9,156 bases of DNA from Caldifarciminota bacterium 4484_18 (GTDB lineage: Bacteria; Hydrothermota; UBA3073; NMUJ01): assembly GCA_002256535.1 (NCBI GenBank), contig NMUJ01000061.1, forward strand, positions 1 through 9,156, written 5' to 3'. Position numbers and translations under genes: made by a program. This document shows positions 1 through 6,997 of this stretch, piece after piece (positions within the stretch are counted from its first letter, which is position 1; every line of letters begins with the position of its first letter). Below the pieces are notes generated by a model. That model was given only the letters and a program-made list of their open reading frames with translations. It was not told the origin of the DNA and did not search any database.

Positions 1-587
1 CACAAAATCGTTCGCCAACCTCTCATTATAATGTGGTGAATGTGGGTCGAAACTACTCAGATACACACCACCCTGTGTACGGCTGGAGTGTATGAACTCA
101 CCACCTCCACCGTATATCCCCACATGACGTGTGAAGAAGACGAGATCACCCAACTCCAGCTCCTCACGTTTGAGCTCCGTACCTACGTTGAGCATCTGAT
201 CGGTGTCTCTTGGTAATTTTACCCCAAAGAAATCGTACAATGTCTGTACAAACCCGGAGCAATCAAACCCAAAGTCTCGATAAGTCGTACCCTTGTGTTA
301 AACGATAATCGCATCATAGGGAACGGTGCATAAGGTGATACAAATACCGATACGATTGGTACCACCACCACGTGATCGAACGTCCTCTCTACACGGGTTT
401 CAACCACATGTGGTTTGTATATCCAACCCTCATATCCGTCACGGTTGAGCTTCACCAGCAACCAATCAGCTTCCTCTCTCAGTATTTCCGCAATCTCGTT
501 TAATAATGCCTGACTGACACGTTCGGTCTGATGGCTGGGCTCCTTACGTAGGTCAGCAACTGGTACCCTTACAATACATAACCGCAT
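1..587 (-). pseudogene. NlpC/P60 cysteine peptidase with N-terminal SH3-like domain, frame broken, runs off the left edge
   Basis: Likely a YkfC-like hydrolase that cuts cell-wall peptides (gamma-D-Glu-diamino acid bonds). It reads leftward from ATG at 587, 3 nt after the cupin stop, with AAAGTGA as a weak ribosome site. Residues 1-65 look like a bacterial SH3 domain (VADLRKEPSH; GYEGWIYKPH). A second SH3-like segment begins near residue 75 (VSVFVSPYAPFP) but stops after SFNTRV at about 288. The catalytic domain resumes in another frame near 291 with TTYRDFGFDCSGF (Cys codon 259-261), LPRDTDQM, ELGDLVFF, HVGIYGGG (His 124-126) and FIHSS (His 88-90), so the Cys-His-His set is present. The rest of the second SH3 domain and the linker, roughly 40 residues by family expectation, are missing at the junction. 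No signal peptide is seen, which fits cytoplasmic recycling of imported peptides. The C-terminus lies outside the window. The family call is secure; whether the break is real is not. Confidence 0.8.
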
Positions 588-590
588 AGA

Positions 591-929
591 TCACTTTCTG
601 GGTATCAAACACAAGAAGCGCCACACCACATCACTGGTGTTGATGAACTGATGTTCCTCGTTCGGCTTTATGAGCAGGTAATGGCCAGCTGCTACCTCGT
701 ACTCCTTGCCTTCACAGAATACCCTGCCGTTGCCTTCTAAGATGAAAACCTCATGCTCATAATCGTGACGATGTCGCGGCGTGTACCCACCAGGTGCTAT
801 CTCAAACATACGCATGAGGAAGTTGGGTGCCCCCTTATCCTCTGTGATGAGCCACCTGATACATACATCCTTGGCACCAACCCAGTTACCAACTTCACAC
901 TCAACATCATCGAAACGCCCTACCACCAT
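591..929 (-). CDS. Small single-domain cupin protein
   Basis: A 112-residue cupin beta-barrel protein, intact for its family. Cupin motif 1 is seen as GGYTPRHRHDYEHEVFILEG (about residues 47-66), giving metal ligands His53, His55 and Glu60. Motif 2 is PNEEHQFINT (89-98), with His93. Such proteins bind a divalent metal and may be small-molecule enzymes or sensors; nothing here fixes the substrate. The frame extends to ATG at 974, but I chose the ATG at 929 because homologous small cupins begin close to MVVGRFDDVE and because a promoter-like pair (960-965, 938-943) lies inside the longer version. The NlpC/P60 gene follows after 3 nt, so the two are probably co-transcribed. The gene diverges from the DUF58 gene. 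Confidence 0.85.
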   Translation of the reverse strand: MVVGRFDDVECEVGNWVGAKDVCIRWLITEDKGAPNFLMRMFEIAPGGYTPRHRHDYEHEVFILEGNGRVFCEGKEYEVAAGHYLLIKPNEEHQFINTSDVVWRFLCLIPRK

Positions 930-937
930 TTCATTGT

Positions 938-965
938 AAAATACCGAAACTAACCATATGGTCAA
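938..965 (-). promoter_or_regulatory. Putative promoter of the cupin-NlpC/P60 operon
   Basis: On the minus strand TTGACC (960-965) is followed by 16 bp and TATTTT (938-943), with the ATG at 929 only 8 nt further on. No Shine-Dalgarno sequence precedes that ATG, so a very short leader or leaderless mRNA is inferred. Confidence 0.45.
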
Positions 966-988
966 CCAACCCATATTGTGGTGTGAGA

Positions 989-1015
989 TTGAGGCTCCAG
1001 ATTATGCCTTATCTT
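989..1015 (+). promoter_or_regulatory. Putative promoter of the DUF58-batA operon, leaderless geometry
   Basis: TTGAGG (989-994), 15 bp, TATCTT (1010-1015), 6 nt, then ATG at 1022. The expected transcription start falls on the start codon, and no Shine-Dalgarno is visible. The boxes are imperfect; the support is that other starts in the window have the same spacing. Confidence 0.4.
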
Positions 1016-1021
1016 ATAGTG

Positions 1022-1879
1022 ATGATAGACCCCAAAATCCTATTCAAACTGAAGAAAATGGAGTTCCGTGTCAAATCGTTAGTCGAAGGTAAGCTCGTCG
1101 GTATACATCGTAGCCCGTATCATGGGTTTTCGGTTGAGTTTAAGGAACATCGTAGCTATAATCCTGGCGACCCACTCAAATACGTGGATTGGAAAGTCTA
1201 CGCACGTACGGATAAGTTCTTTGTTAAGCTGTTTGAACAGGAGACCAACCTCACCGCATGGATATTGGTTGACGTCAGTAGCTCCATGGATTATGGTGAG
1301 CCACGCAAGTTCGACTATGCAGCTACATTGGCAGCATTGTGGAGCTATCTACTTATTCAGCAGAAAGATGAGGTCGGCCTATTGCTATTCAGTGACAAGG
1401 TATTGCACGAGCTACCACCATCATCCACACGTAGACAGCTGTTTAAGATATTTGAGTTACTCGATAGTTTCAAACCCATAGGTAAGACCAACATTGACCA
1501 AGCATTACACAAAGTAAGTGACAACCTTACCCGCAAAGGTGTGGTCATACTCATATCTGACCTATGGCAACCACACGAACAGGTTTTACCCAGCCTACAG
1601 TTAGTACGTACAAAGGATAACCATATGATGGTATTTCATGTGATTTCAAACGATGAGCTTGTATTACCGGCTGAAAGGTTGCGATTTAAGGATCTGGAGG
1701 TTAACGACGAGATCTTAGCCAACCCCACCGATATACGGGATAGCTATGAACGGCTCTTAAAGGCATGGATTGACGAGTATCGGGTGAATTGCTTAAAGTA
1801 CCAAATCGCATATCAGTTTACACCCACATATGAGCCTATTGAGAAGATCGTATTACCATTTTTATCCCTACGTAGATGA
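1022..1879 (+). CDS. DUF58 protein with von Willebrand factor A-like domain
   Basis: A 285-residue cytoplasmic protein, full length for the family. The DUF58 signature is clear: GIHRSPYHGFSVEFKEHRSY (about 27-46), then GDPLKYVDWKVYARTD (49-64) and VKLFEQET (68-75). A vWA-like fold follows, with the metal-site motif DVSSSM (84-89, DxSxS), a strand VGLLLFSD, GKTNIDQAL and VVILISDLW. These proteins are typically encoded beside a MoxR-type AAA+ ATPase and Bat membrane proteins and are thought to help maturation or stress tolerance at the membrane. No MoxR gene lies in the window; upstream is the divergent cupin gene. The frame reaches GTG at 983, but ATG 1022 fits the family start (MIDPKILFKLKKMEFR) and the promoter position. 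Its stop overlaps the next ATG (ATGA), which implies translational coupling to batA. Confidence 0.9.
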   Translation: MIDPKILFKLKKMEFRVKSLVEGKLVGIHRSPYHGFSVEFKEHRSYNPGDPLKYVDWKVYARTDKFFVKLFEQETNLTAWILVDVSSSMDYGEPRKFDYAATLAALWSYLLIQQKDEVGLLLFSDKVLHELPPSSTRRQLFKIFELLDSFKPIGKTNIDQALHKVSDNLTRKGVVILISDLWQPHEQVLPSLQLVRTKDNHMMVFHVISNDELVLPAERLRFKDLEVNDEILANPTDIRDSYERLLKAWIDEYRVNCLKYQIAYQFTPTYEPIEKIVLPFLSLRR

Positions 1880-3388
1880 GCTTCCTTGCACCACAATTCT
1901 TGTGGCTGTTACCAGCTGTTAGCTTACCGTTTATCATACACCTATGGCATCGTAAGCAGGCCAGACCATACCCCTTCCCATATGTGCAGTTACTCAAGCG
2001 TGCAATCAAGGGTGAAAAAGCCTGGCGTCGCCTTAAGGATATACTGTTGCTTGTCATACGTACATTGATCATCCTGCTGATAATACTTGCAAGCGCACGC
2101 TTAGCAGTGAGGGTGAGTAACCCACGTGTGGTTATACTCGACGATTCATATACGATGGCACCCTATTGGGAGACAGCGGTTAGGTTGGCCAACAAGCTAC
2201 AACTGCCTCATCACCACAGTTAACAAGGTGCCCACACCTGTGTATGGTAGATTATTTGCATTGGATAACGAGCTATCCATAGACAGTGTGGAAGGCCCCT
2301 CTTATGTGTTAAGAGCTAACCCATGTAATATCAAACTCTATATCAACTGTCGAGCCACTACCAATAAGCGGCTACCTGTGAGTATCAGTTGTGGTAACCA
2401 CAAAGTTAAGCAATACATCGACTTATCAGCTCATAAGCTCAACCGCTACGAATATCAGACGGTTGTGGATACACCCGGCATGTATCAATTTGCGTTTAGG
2501 TTGCCACCAGATGCAACCCCTGTGGATAATACGATCTACTATACTGTAAACGTGATACCCTCCATAAAAGTGTACATTATGGGTGAAGCTACGTTTTTCA
2601 TCACCCAAGCATTAGTTGCTTCCCGTGGTATGTTTGTAATAGTCAAGCAACCCCAACTCGCGGATGTGGTTATATTATCGAACATTACAAGCCCAATCAA
2701 GTTGAACAAGCCCGCACTTATTCTGTTGGGTGACAGGATTCAACCCCACTCATACAGTGAACTGGGAATAGAAATCACAAGTATGAAGACAATCAAGATA
2801 TACGGTACTAAGTTTGTATCACACCCCATAACTCGGGTCGTGCAGGTCGAAAATATCGCCATACCCGTAAACCGCTACTGGCAAGTAGAAGGTGGCAATC
2901 CGCTCATCTATGCGGATGATGGCACCCCTTTGATGGTTGAAGTAGGTAATAACATAGTGGTACCGTTTCTGTTGACGGATGATTACACCGGGTTGGTATA
3001 TTCACCCATATTTGTACCCTTATTGTATGAGACGTTGCTTTATCTTACGAAGATGTCTGGCCGATATAATTTCAAGGTAGGTGATCGCATCGCTATCGAA
3101 GTACCCGATGGTCGTGGTTACGTGCTTAAAGGTGATAACCTTCAAACCATATTGCTACCAACCCAAGCTGATGGTAGATGGTACATAAAGTGGGTACCTG
3201 AATCACCCGGCAATTATGTGGTTAGATCACAGGATGGCGAGTTTAAATACTATTTTTCAGTAAATTACAATCCCCAGAGTAGATCTACCGAGTTGAACAT
3301 CGGCAAACATGCACAATTTAGGACGCTCACACGTTGGTTATTGATAGCTGCGTGCCTGCTGTTTATTGTCGAGATTATCCTTATTTAG
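1876..3388 (+). pseudogene. BatA-type membrane protein, internal deletion with frame change
   Basis: The N-terminus is a classic BatA domain: SFLAPQFLWLLPAVSLPFII (membrane segment 1), HLWHRKQARPYPFPYVQLLK, then RRLKDILLLVIRTLIILLII (segment 2, about 51-70). The start of a vWA-like strand follows (VVILDDSYTM, about 85-94). This frame fails after ANKL near 2199-2205 and ends at 2223. The protein continues from about 2207 in the next frame (ITTVNKVPTPVYGRLFALDN) to 3388, with beta-rich periplasmic modules and a C-terminal membrane segment (LIAACLLFIVEIILI). Homologous proteins have more vWA core between these parts; I estimate some tens of residues missing, on family memory only. The gene starts inside the DUF58 stop (ATGA) and ends overlapping the convergent acetyltransferase gene by 8 bp. 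Family call firm; exact deletion size unknown. Confidence 0.75.
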
Positions 3389-3989
3389 ATTTATATTGCC
3401 ACTCGGTTTCAGTATCTATGAGTTCAACCTTCACACCATCTTTCTTGTAGCGACGATGACATTTTGTACATTTACCGTCACCTTTATTGTCAAACTCTAT
3501 GCGGTTGCCACATTCGCACATCCAACCCACCACACGTGCGGGTACACCTACCACCAACGCATAGTCAGGTACGTCACGTGTGACAACAGCACCTGCACCT
3601 ATGAACGCCCATTTGCCGATGGTTAGGTTCGACAATACCGTAGCATTTGCCCCTATGGTGGCACCTTTCTTCACAAGTGTAGGTAGCCACTTACCACCTT
3701 TGGGATACGGGGCACGTGGGTTGAGATCGTTCGTGAACACAGCCGATGGACCGACGAATACACCATCTTCAAGGGTGACAAGATCATAAACCGATACGTT
3801 ATTCTGTAGCTTGACGTTATTGCCCAGCTTAGCACGTGCACCAACAAAACAGTTCTGACCAATCACACAGTTTTCACCTATCTCAGCACCTCCCATTATG
3901 TGTGAGAAATGCCATATCTTTGTACCTTTGCCTATCTTGGCACCGGGGTCGACCACTGCGCTGGGATGTACGAAATAGTCGGTTGCCAT
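3381..3989 (-). CDS. Hexapeptide-repeat sugar N-acetyltransferase, WlbB/WbpD-like, with C-terminal zinc ribbon
   Basis: A 202-residue left-handed beta-helix acyltransferase, intact. Isoleucine-patch hexapeptide repeats run from about residue 8 (VHPSAVVDPGAKIGKGTKIW) to 150. Diagnostic segments are WHFSHIMGGAEIGENC (26-41), QNNVSVYDLVTLEDGVFVGP (62-81), FTNDLNPRAPYP (85-96), TLVKKGATIGANATVL (104-119) and VPDYALVVGVPARVVGW (140-156). This matches enzymes that acetylate the 3-amino group of UDP-2-acetamido-3-amino-glucuronate for O-antigen or other surface glycans; the exact substrate is inferred. Cys158, Cys160, Cys174 and Cys177 form a zinc-ribbon-like tail, also common in this group. The start ATG has the best ribosome site in the window (AAGGAGGTGAT directly upstream). 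It is apparently a single-gene unit with its own promoter, and it overlaps the end of batA. Confidence 0.9.
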   Translation of the reverse strand: MATDYFVHPSAVVDPGAKIGKGTKIWHFSHIMGGAEIGENCVIGQNCFVGARAKLGNNVKLQNNVSVYDLVTLEDGVFVGPSAVFTNDLNPRAPYPKGGKWLPTLVKKGATIGANATVLSNLTIGKWAFIGAGAVVTRDVPDYALVVGVPARVVGWMCECGNRIEFDNKGDGKCTKCHRRYKKDGVKVELIDTETEWQYKSK

Positions 3990-4000
3990 ATCACCTCCTT
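3990..4000 (-). promoter_or_regulatory. Perfect Shine-Dalgarno site of the acetyltransferase gene
   Basis: AAGGAGGTGAT on the minus strand, immediately before the ATG at 3989, is an uninterrupted match to the usual 16S rRNA 3' end. It fixes the start codon and shows the organism uses canonical initiation for at least some genes. Confidence 0.85.
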
Positions 4001-4014
4001 ATCTGAGGTATCCT

Positions 4015-4041
4015 ATTATAAGGTATCCACCAGGGAGTCAA
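4015..4041 (-). promoter_or_regulatory. Putative promoter of the acetyltransferase gene
   Basis: Minus strand TTGACT (4036-4041), 15 bp, perfect TATAAT (4015-4020), leaving a leader of about 20 nt that contains the Shine-Dalgarno site. The octamer AGGTATCC on the plus strand occurs twice (4006-4013 and 4021-4028), on either side of the -10 box, and could be an operator pair. Confidence 0.6.
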
Positions 4042-4044
4042 CCC

Positions 4045-4067
4045 AACACATTCACAATGTGAGTGTT
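4045..4067. repeat. Inverted repeat between divergent promoters
   Basis: TCACA-A-TGTGA (4052-4062) is a perfect short palindrome, with outer arms AACAC (4045-4049) and GTGTT (4063-4067) that also pair apart from two extra bases on the left. It lies 3 bp outside the acetyltransferase -35 box and 16 bp upstream of the -35 box at 4084, where a regulator could act on both genes. Confidence 0.4.
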
Positions 4068-4083
4068 CAGCGAAGGTTAGCTG

Positions 4084-4110
4084 TTGACATGTATGGGGTT
4101 ACGTTATTTT
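4084..4110 (+). promoter_or_regulatory. Putative promoter of the small membrane protein gene
   Basis: Perfect TTGACA (4084-4089), 15 bp, TATTTT (4105-4110). The expected start near 4117 gives a leader of roughly 40-48 nt, depending on the start codon used. Confidence 0.5.
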
Positions 4111-4164
4111 TAAAGCAGCTAAAGGTTTATTGAATAGTTAGGGAACAACTTTCAATTGGTGACA

Positions 4165-4592
4165 ATGGAGGTTGATAAGAAAGGTAAGGAAATCCTAAAG
4201 GAAGCGCATTTCGATAAGTTTCGACAGGCTTTCATCGATAGCTTGATGGAGAAAATCAGCTTGGAGGGTAAGTACGGGCGTGATATAAAGTCGCTCATCG
4301 AAGAAACCCTAAAGGAGGAGGCGTTTGTCGATTTCATACATAGGTTGGCAAAGATTATCGAACGCAAAACCACCATGAGCAAGAAAGAGAGCGAGGAAAC
4401 CGCCTACACGTTGATAGAAGAGGATGTTGCCAACGATGTACGAAGATTGGCAACATACTGGGAGGTATAGGCGGTGTGTTAATATTCTTCACCTCCATAA
4501 CGATACTGATAGAGTACATATTGCTGGCTGAGAGGCGATCCGAACTCATTAGGGAGTTAGCGAAAGAGTATTTCCGTAGAAAACACTCCTAA
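4165..4592 (+). pseudogene. Small unknown protein with C-terminal membrane segment, frame shifted by one base
   Basis: I do not recognise the family. The first part (to about 4440) is highly charged and predicted helical: EVDKKGKEILKEAHFDKF, then EETLKEEAFVDFIHRLAKII and MSKKESEETAYTLIEEDVAN. That frame stops at 4470. In the -1 frame the sequence continues from about 4440 as KIGNILGGIGGVLIFF and TSITILIEYILL (one membrane segment), then a basic helical tail ending RRKHS at 4592. Adding one base near 4442 would join the two into a protein of about 142 residues ending in a membrane anchor and basic tail. No slippery heptamer is visible, so a lost base is more likely than programmed frameshifting. 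The start is uncertain: ATG 4165, or TTG 4156 / GTG 4159, for which AGGGAA at 4140-4145 could act as ribosome site. It is convergent with lpxC. Confidence 0.5.
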
Positions 4593-4630
4593 GCTGAAAA
4601 TAATCAAGCGGTTGCACTACGATATATTCC

Positions 4631-5513
4631 CTATACGTACCCTATGTTGTTCGCTATCTCACGCAGAAATTTATGATGCTGTTTATGCCCGGTAGCATGA
4701 AGCGTAATATGGCCGATGAATCCATACGGCAATAGTGCCAGATCGCCCATAAAATCCAGTATTTTATGGCGTGCAGGTTCGTGTGGCATGATCTGCCCGT
4801 AGTTGGGTGGAATGCTATCAATTTTAAGCCCTATGAACTCTTCTATCTCTTCGATGGTGGCAACTCTACCTTCATGTAAGACTATAGCGGTGTTGAGGTT
4901 ACCACCTTTTATGAGTCCATACTTCATAAGCTCAGGTAGCCACTCCAGAAATGTAAACGTACGTGCACCCGCTATCTCCGTAGTGTAGCCACCAGGGTGG
5001 CGGTAAACGTATGAATCGGTGTATTTTTCCTTTGGGTATTCGAGTTGCATTTCGATCGTCAACCCCTCACCTTCTTTATTCTCACATGTAACTATGTAAG
5101 GAGCTATTGGACCCCTACCAAATGTCCATCTTCCCGTAGGTAGTTCACAAATCGGATACAGGTGGGGTTGCTCCTTTATGCCAACTTTTTGTAGCGCATC
5201 CACCCATATCTTAGCACTGCCATCGAAGAACGGTATCTCTGACCCTCCCTCAACTATTATGTATATATTGGTTACCCCCACACCGAGAAGCGCATACTAC
5301 GTTGTTGCAACCCACCGCTGTACGATATGGGGCATCAACGACATGGTATAAGGTTGCGGGTATCTCCACCCCTTTATATACAAATATTCTACCGGTATTC
5401 GGTGGGGCAGGTTTTAATCTCACCGTTGCAGGTCGACCATTATGTACGCCTACACCTGTGAGTACGATCTCATCCGCTATTGTTTTCTGGTACACTATGC
5501 GATTGGATGCCAT
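4631..5513 (-). pseudogene. lpxC: UDP-3-O-acyl-N-acetylglucosamine deacetylase, small internal deletion removing the catalytic HE segment
   Basis: LpxC removes the N-acetyl group from UDP-3-O-acyl-GlcNAc, the committed step of lipid A synthesis, using zinc. The N-terminal part (5513 to about 5298) reads MASNRIVYQKTIADEIVLTG, VGVHNGRPATVRLKPAPPNT, and on to TAVGCNNV. The second part starts about 5293 in a different frame with ALLGVGVTN, then EIPFFDGSA, ARTFTFLEW, RHKILDFMGDLAL (the second and third zinc ligands, His and Asp) and TGHKQHHKF (the His corresponding to E. coli His265). What should link the two is the TVEHLLA-type segment with the first zinc ligand and catalytic Glu (His79 and Glu78 in E. 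coli); about 10-12 residues are gone and the frame changes. If the sequence is true the enzyme is dead. The start overlaps the lysA 3' end by 19 bp. No FabZ fusion. Confidence 0.88.
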
Positions 5514-6524
5514 GTTTCTTTAACCACTAAATCTTCGAGTGTCTCTGGTTCACGGATGATGAACGCCCTATCGCCATCCACCAGCACTTCTGCTACTTTT
5601 GGCCTTGAATTCCTGTACCCATGATAGCAAGTATATCACCAGGTTGTGGATCATGCAATCGCACATTATGTGCAGTGAGATCGCCACCCTCACACCACCC
5701 TCACATAAAGGGCCGACAACATCGAATGTCCCTTCTGGACCGGATTTATGTTTCACCTCACGTATTGGATGCTCACTACCATACAGTGATGGTCTTATGA
5801 ATTCGCTCATACCTGTATCGACGATTACAAATTTACCTTTACGATACAATACACGTGTAACGAGTACGCCTGAGGGGCCCACAATGAACCGCCCCGGTTC
5901 CACAATTATGGTGACCGGTAATTTACACAATTTCTTGTGGATTAGGTTGCCCAGCTCATCGATCGGAAACTCCTCCCAGGATTTACCCCAACCGCCACCA
6001 AGGTTGATGTACTTAACGGTATAATTATACTCGGTTCTGAGCTTCATATAGTACTCGTACATTTTGTCCACTAACACACGGAAGGGTTCAACCTCCGTAA
6101 TCTCCGACCCCAGATGCACATGTATACCGAGTAGGTTAAGGCTACCTTAATGTTGGGGTTGACCCTTATCCCCACACCCGCGGTTACCTGCATCTCAGTA
6201 GCTATAGCTTCGATCGCTTGTAATTCCTGTGCTGATTCGACATTCAACATAAGTATACGGTTTTCGAGTGCGTAGCGGATTTCGTCGTACCGTTTACCTA
6301 CACCTGCATAAACGATCTTCTGGGGGTCAACACCTGCAAGTAACGCACGAAATAGCTCACCCTTGGATACAACGTCTGCACCACAGGCTGGTAGCATCAA
6401 CCTTATTATGTGATAGTTAGGGTTGGCCTTCAACGAATACGCTATGATGTGAGGTTAGCTTATTTACAAGTTTACTAATCGGTACGTTTTCTACCCATAG
6501 CTCATCACCCCGATAGTGGAACAT
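5495..6524 (-). pseudogene. lysA: Diaminopimelate decarboxylase, three deletions and one 11-bp duplication
   Basis: LysA is a PLP enzyme that makes lysine from meso-diaminopimelate. ATG 6524 follows the fumB stop by 16 nt with GGTGAG as ribosome site. The pieces in order are: MFHYRGDELWVENVPISKLV (6524 to about 6459); PHIIAYSLKANPN with the PLP Lys, GADVVSKGELFRA, IVYAGVGK and GIRVNPNIKV (about 6454-6143); LNLLGIHVHLGSEI, YINLGGGWG, VEPGRFIVGPSG and VVGPLCEGG with the active Cys (6140-5694); GDILAIMGTG (5682-5611); and NSRPKVAEVLVDG to TAG at 5495. Lost are the YGTPLYVY-type N-terminal strand, the THPYIxTGxxxxKFG-type segment, and the GAYGFxMSSNY-type segment that contacts the cofactor. The frame also changes at a perfect 11-bp tandem repeat (5684-5705). 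Piece identities are clear from motifs; gap lengths are estimates. Confidence 0.88.
5684..5705. repeat. Perfect 11-bp tandem duplication inside lysA
   Basis: CCACCCTCACA occurs twice with no gap (5684-5694 and 5695-5705). Removing one copy restores the lysA reading frame from LCEGG straight into DLTAHN, which matches the family's CE(G/S)GD motif. The repeat is therefore a slippage-type insertion, not part of the original gene. Confidence 0.9.
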
Positions 6525-6540
6525 TACTGCTCACCGATGA

Positions 6541-6963
6541 TCACTTTCGTGCGTACTGTGTCACCCCCTGTACGAATATATCGCCACCATGCATATCGTA
6601 TGCGACAAAGCATGGAAATTCATCCACCTCCAACAACCTTATAGCTTCGGGGCCCAAATCCTCGTATGCGATAACTTCGGCACGTTTGACACGCTTTGCA
6701 AGCAATGCAGCTACACCGCCGGCAGCTACAAGGTAGACTGCTTTGTAAGTTTTGAGTGCGTGTTTGACTGCATCGCTGCGTTCACCCTTACCTATTGTGG
6801 CTTTTACACCCAATGCATGTAGTTGGGGGGTAAACTTATCCATACGGTAGCTGGTGGTCGGTCCTATCGAACCAATCGGATAACCTGGTGGTGCAGGTGC
6901 TGGCCCTGCGTAGTAGATGACTGCACCGTTGAGCTCTATAGGTAATGGGTTGCCTTTTTCGAT
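6541..6963 (-). CDS. Class I fumarase / tartrate dehydratase beta subunit, N-terminus missing
   Basis: Catalyses part of the reversible hydration of fumarate to malate (or the related tartrate reaction) together with an iron-sulfur alpha subunit. Visible family motifs are IEKGNPLPIELNGAVIYYAG, PAPPGYPIGSIGPTTSYRMD, IGKGERS, AGGVAALLA and VIAYEDLGPEAIRLLEV. The tail QGVTQYARK ends at TGA 6541-6543, 16 nt before lysA. The open frame extends only to an in-frame TGA at 6979-6981. The normal first 40 or so residues, including the SGxxxTARDxAHxR-type catalytic segment, are absent, and there is no ATG, GTG or TTG before IEKG. The first good ATG is the Met of SYRMD (6843), far inside the domain. No alpha subunit gene lies upstream; purE is there instead. 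A 5' deletion is the simplest reading. Tartrate or fumarate specificity cannot be told. Confidence 0.78.
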   Translation of the reverse strand: MEKGNPLPIELNGAVIYYAGPAPAPPGYPIGSIGPTTSYRMDKFTPQLHALGVKATIGKGERSDAVKHALKTYKAVYLVAAGGVAALLAKRVKRAEVIAYEDLGPEAIRLLEVDEFPCFVAYDMHGGDIFVQGVTQYARK

Positions 6964-6969
6964 GGTATC

Positions 6970-6996
6970 ATTATAGTGTCAATCACTTATAGTCAA
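6970..6996 (-). promoter_or_regulatory. Putative promoter of the fumB-lysA-lpxC cluster
   Basis: Minus strand TTGACT (6991-6996) begins one base after the purE stop, then 15 bp and a perfect TATAAT (6970-6975). Six nt downstream is an ATC codon (6961-6963) in frame with the fumarase fragment, exactly where leaderless start codons sit for neighbouring genes. Confidence 0.5.
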
Positions 6997-6997
6997 C

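Noticed and set aside
2126..2206. Independent start for the second half of batA at 2126
   Set aside because: The first 27 or so codons of that frame are an out-of-frame copy of the end of the upstream segment, and the downstream part only makes sense as the periplasmic portion of the same membrane protein.
3381..3626. Plus-strand open frames overlapping the acetyltransferase region
   Set aside because: They are antisense to a gene with clear hexapeptide repeats and a perfect Shine-Dalgarno site, and show no family features.
4430..4470. Programmed -1 ribosomal frameshift joining the two frames of the small membrane protein
   Set aside because: No X-XXY-YYZ slippery heptamer or nearby downstream stem is visible at the overlap; a single missing base is simpler and fits the damage seen elsewhere.
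4593..4630. Bidirectional terminator between the small membrane gene and lpxC
   Set aside because: The 38-bp gap has no GC-rich stem followed by a T-run on either strand.
4631..5513. LpxC-FabZ fusion as in Bacteroidetes
   Set aside because: The frame ends soon after the TGHKQHHKF motif, as in single-domain LpxC; no dehydratase sequence follows.
5495..6524. Introns or inteins as the cause of the broken lysA frame
   Set aside because: Sequence is missing at three junctions, not added. The only addition is an 11-bp tandem copy, far too short for an intron or intein.
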